From Anaerolineales bacterium (GTDB lineage Bacteria > Chloroflexota > Anaerolineae > Epilineales > JAANWY01): a stretch of DNA of 14,518 bases. Positions 12,863 through 14,518 of the stretch are shown here, piece by piece. The stretch's first letter is position 1. Every line of letters starts with the position of its first letter. The notes beneath the pieces are model-generated. The model made no database searches. It saw only the letters and a program-made list of their open reading frames with translations, and was not told where the DNA came from. Position numbers and translations under genes: made by a program. The stretch is from contig JAANWY010000107.1 in assembly GCA_018263655.1 (NCBI GenBank), forward strand, positions 1-14,518. The letters are read 5' to 3'.

Positions 12863-13228
12863 ATGAAACGAACAATACGAAGTCATCGAGATTTGATTGT
12901 CTGGCAGCGGGCTGTGAAGTTCGCAGTTCGCGTGTACGAGATGACCAGCGCATTTCCGAAACGCGAAATGTACGGTCTGACGGATCAGATTCGGCGATCG
13001 GCGGTGTCCATTCCGGCGAATATCGCTGAAGGACACGGGCGGCGTAGCGATGGCGCGTTTGCCAATCATTTAGGCATATCCCTGGGTTCTGCCGCCGAAC
13101 TGGACACACACCTGCAAATTGCGTTGGAGATCGGCTATCTTTCACAGGTCGATCACGAGGAGCTTATTGCAGAACTGACTGAGATCACAAAAATGCTGCA
13201 TGGACTGCACCGCAAGGTACGTAACTGA
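12863..13228 (+). CDS. Four-helix-bundle protein (S23/TIGR02436 family)
   Basis: This 121-residue protein belongs to the S23-type four-helix-bundle family, recognised by DLIVWQRAV (10-18) and the signature DQIRRSAVSIPANIAEGHG (41-59), with four helices filling its length. Members occur as 23S rRNA intervening-sequence proteins and as stand-alone genes, and the DGR accessory protein Avd shares the fold; no reverse transcriptase or DGR repeat is present here. The ATG has GGGAGG (12851-12856) 6 nt upstream. It sits between cas6 and cas1, enclosed by heptamer arrays, the left reading TGGTTAG on the + strand and the right in the opposite orientation, which suggests it arrived as a cassette. A role in CRISPR function is not indicated. 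Confidence 0.93.
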   Translation: MKRTIRSHRDLIVWQRAVKFAVRVYEMTSAFPKREMYGLTDQIRRSAVSIPANIAEGHGRRSDGAFANHLGISLGSAAELDTHLQIALEIGYLSQVDHEELIAELTEITKMLHGLHRKVRN

Positions 13229-13231
13229 CCT

Positions 13232-13294
13232 CACTAACCACTAACCGCTGACAGCTATCAGCTGACAGCTATCAGCTAACCACTAACCGCTAAC
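13232..13294 (-). repeat. Heptamer array, nine units
   Basis: Nine 7-bp units (CACTAAC, CACTAAC, CGCTGAC, AGCTATC, AGCTGAC, AGCTATC, AGCTAAC, CACTAAC, CGCTAAC) fill the space between the four-helix-bundle gene and the cas1 ribosome site. They are the same family as the other arrays, in inverted orientation to the one after cas6. Confidence 0.85.
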
Positions 13295-13309
13295 GACTGG
13301 AGGGAGCAA

Positions 13310-14335
13310 ATGGCAATTGTGGAACACCTCATCGTCGACGAATTCGGCGCTTACGTCGGCAAATACAGCGGGCGCCTGAAAGTGACCAAGAAGAAAGAGA
13401 CGCTGGCCGAGGCGCCGCTGCTACACCTGAACTCGGTGTTGATCAGTGGGCGCGGCATCAGCATCTCGGCCGACGCCGTGCGGGAGTGCGCCGGGCGCGG
13501 CATTCCGATTCAGTACGTGTCCGGCACCGGCACGGCCTACGCCATGCTGTACAGCGCCGGCCTCACCGGCACCATCGCCACGCGCCGCGCCCAGGTCCAG
13601 GCCTACGACAACGAGCGTGGTCTAGCCGTGGCCCGCGCCTTCGCGTGGGGCAAGATCCAGAACCAGGCCAACTTGCTCAAGTACATGGTCAAGAACTACA
13701 AGGACAGCGAACCGGAGCTCTACGCCGAGGTGCGCCGGCAGGCCGTCGAAGTTCTGGAGCACGAGGTACAATTGGATCAGATCGAGGCGACGCACGTTGA
13801 TGAGGCGCGGGGGACCCTGATGGGCGTAGAAGGGCGCGCGGCGCAGCGCTACTGGGCCGGCGTCAAGCTCGTCTTGCGCGCCGACCTCGACTGGCCGGGC
13901 CGCGAAACCCGCGGCGCTACCGATCCCTTCAACCAGGCCCTCAACTACGGCTACGGCGTGCTCTACGGTCAGGTCGAGCAGGCCACCCTGCTGGCCGGCC
14001 TCGATCCGTACGCCGGCTTCCTCCACGCTGACCGCCCCGGCAAACCCAGCCTCGTCCTGGACCTGATCGAAGAATTCCGCCAACAGGTGGTCGACCGCAC
14101 CATCATCGGGCTGGTGAACAAGGGTGTGACCATTCAGCGCACCGAGAAGGGCTGGCTTGATCGCGACACGCGCCGCACGCTGGCAGAGAAGGTCCTGGCG
14201 CGGCTGGACGGTCCTGTGCGTCACGAGGGCAAGCGCCGCCGGCTGGGTGCCGTGCTTCAGATGCAGGCGCGCCACCTGGCCACGTTCCTGCGTGGGGAGC
14301 GCGAGGTGTACGAACCGTTTGTGGGCAGCTGGTAG
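13310..14335 (+). CDS. cas1: CRISPR integrase Cas1
   Basis: This 341-residue protein is Cas1, the metal-dependent integrase that with Cas2 inserts new spacers into the array. The catalytic residues are visible: E174 in LMGVEGRAAQRYW, H239 in AGFLHADRPG, and D251 with E254/E255 in SLVLDLIEEFR. The N-terminal beta domain (MAIVEHLIVDEFGAYVGK) and HLNSVLISGRGISIS stretch are typical. Length is normal and there is no fused Cas4 or reverse transcriptase. The ATG has GGAGG (13299-13303) 6 nt upstream, placed just after the heptamer array. Cas2 normally follows and may begin beyond the window, as only 183 non-coding bases remain. Confidence 0.97.
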   Translation: MAIVEHLIVDEFGAYVGKYSGRLKVTKKKETLAEAPLLHLNSVLISGRGISISADAVRECAGRGIPIQYVSGTGTAYAMLYSAGLTGTIATRRAQVQAYDNERGLAVARAFAWGKIQNQANLLKYMVKNYKDSEPELYAEVRRQAVEVLEHEVQLDQIEATHVDEARGTLMGVEGRAAQRYWAGVKLVLRADLDWPGRETRGATDPFNQALNYGYGVLYGQVEQATLLAGLDPYAGFLHADRPGKPSLVLDLIEEFRQQVVDRTIIGLVNKGVTIQRTEKGWLDRDTRRTLAEKVLARLDGPVRHEGKRRRLGAVLQMQARHLATFLRGEREVYEPFVGSW

Positions 14336-14341
14336 TCTCAG

Positions 14342-14390
14342 TGGTTAGTGGTTAGTGGTTAGTGGTTAGCGGTTAGTGGTTAGTGGTTAG
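14342..14390 (+). repeat. Heptamer array TGGTTAG, seven units
   Basis: Seven 7-bp units (six TGGTTAG, one CGGTTAG) begin 6 bp after the cas1 stop codon and are followed by a short opposite-strand unit (GACTGACGG). Same family and orientation as the array after cas6. Confidence 0.93.
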
Positions 14391-14394
14391 CTGT

Positions 14395-14480
14395 CGACTG
14401 ACGGCATTTCTTGGACACGATAACTGTTAGCACATCTGATACAGTCTAATGCTCAACGACTGACGGCAATTGTTGGACAC
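14395..14480 (+). repeat. Pair of 24-bp direct repeats after cas1
   Basis: CGACTGACGGCATTTC plus TTGGACAC (14395-14418) recurs at 14457-14480 as CGACTGACGGCAATTG plus TTGGACAC, with two mismatches and a start-to-start distance of 62 bp. No gene is seen in the final 183 bases. Two units are too few and too diverged to call a CRISPR array. Confidence 0.6.
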
Positions 14481-14518
14481 TGTGGTATTCTTCTCTTGCT
14501 TGAATGGGCTGAGCAAGA

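Noticed and set aside
12863..13228. Avd-type accessory gene of a diversity-generating retroelement
   Set aside because: The fold family is shared, but there is no reverse transcriptase, template repeat or variable repeat in the window, and the sequence carries the standard S23 signature.
14395..14480. Possible start of a CRISPR array
   Set aside because: Only two units, 24 bp with mismatches, and no further copy at the expected period before the window ends.

Overview
The window looks like a chromosomal segment of a GC-rich bacterium, most plausibly a Chloroflexota (Anaerolineae/Caldilineae-like) genome. This rests on gene content, protein style and the abundance of palindromic and heptameric intergenic repeats; there is no rRNA or other decisive marker. 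A housekeeping edge (lipA, lipoyl synthase, 104-1078, then a small unknown gene closed by a strong intrinsic terminator at 1476-1514) is followed by a type I CRISPR-Cas locus filling the rest of the window.

Layout: two regulators come first, a 69-residue winged-HTH protein (1749-1958) and a WYL-domain regulator (2090-3130) with a related HTH. Then come cas3 (3627-6062, helicase followed by a C-terminal HD nuclease), a Cas8-like large subunit (6444-8279), cas7 of the DevR/Csa2 family (8567-9550), cas5 (9562-10293), a 49-residue unknown protein (10612-10761), a toxin-antitoxin pair on the opposite strand (10785-11543), cas6 (11702-12703), a four-helix-bundle S23-family gene (12863-13228) and cas1 (13310-14335). 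No CRISPR array, cas2 or cas4 is visible; cas2 and an array probably lie past the right edge. The subtype is in the I-A/I-B neighbourhood but cannot be fixed from the sequence alone.

How it works together: Cas6 should process crRNA; Cas8, Cas7, Cas5 and a small subunit should form the Cascade complex; Cas3 degrades the target; Cas1 (with Cas2) acquires spacers. No separate cas11 gene is seen, but the cas8 frame has a strong internal Shine-Dalgarno and an in-frame ATG at 7821 that would give a 152-residue C-terminal product, as described for Cas11 in I-B, I-C and I-D systems.

The most unusual aspect is the intergenic DNA. A palindromic element of about 170 bp occurs four times, each original copy starting 11-17 bp after a stop codon (WYL gene, cas3, cas8). 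One copy is part of a 270-bp tandem duplication carrying a decoy cas3 start; two copies carry nested secondary insertions, one with an 8-bp target duplication. The distal half (cas5 to cas1) has instead arrays of a TGGTTAG-type heptamer at gene borders, one of which encodes the C-terminus of Cas6. The two regulator genes share TGTTGC-type inverted repeats in their upstream regions.
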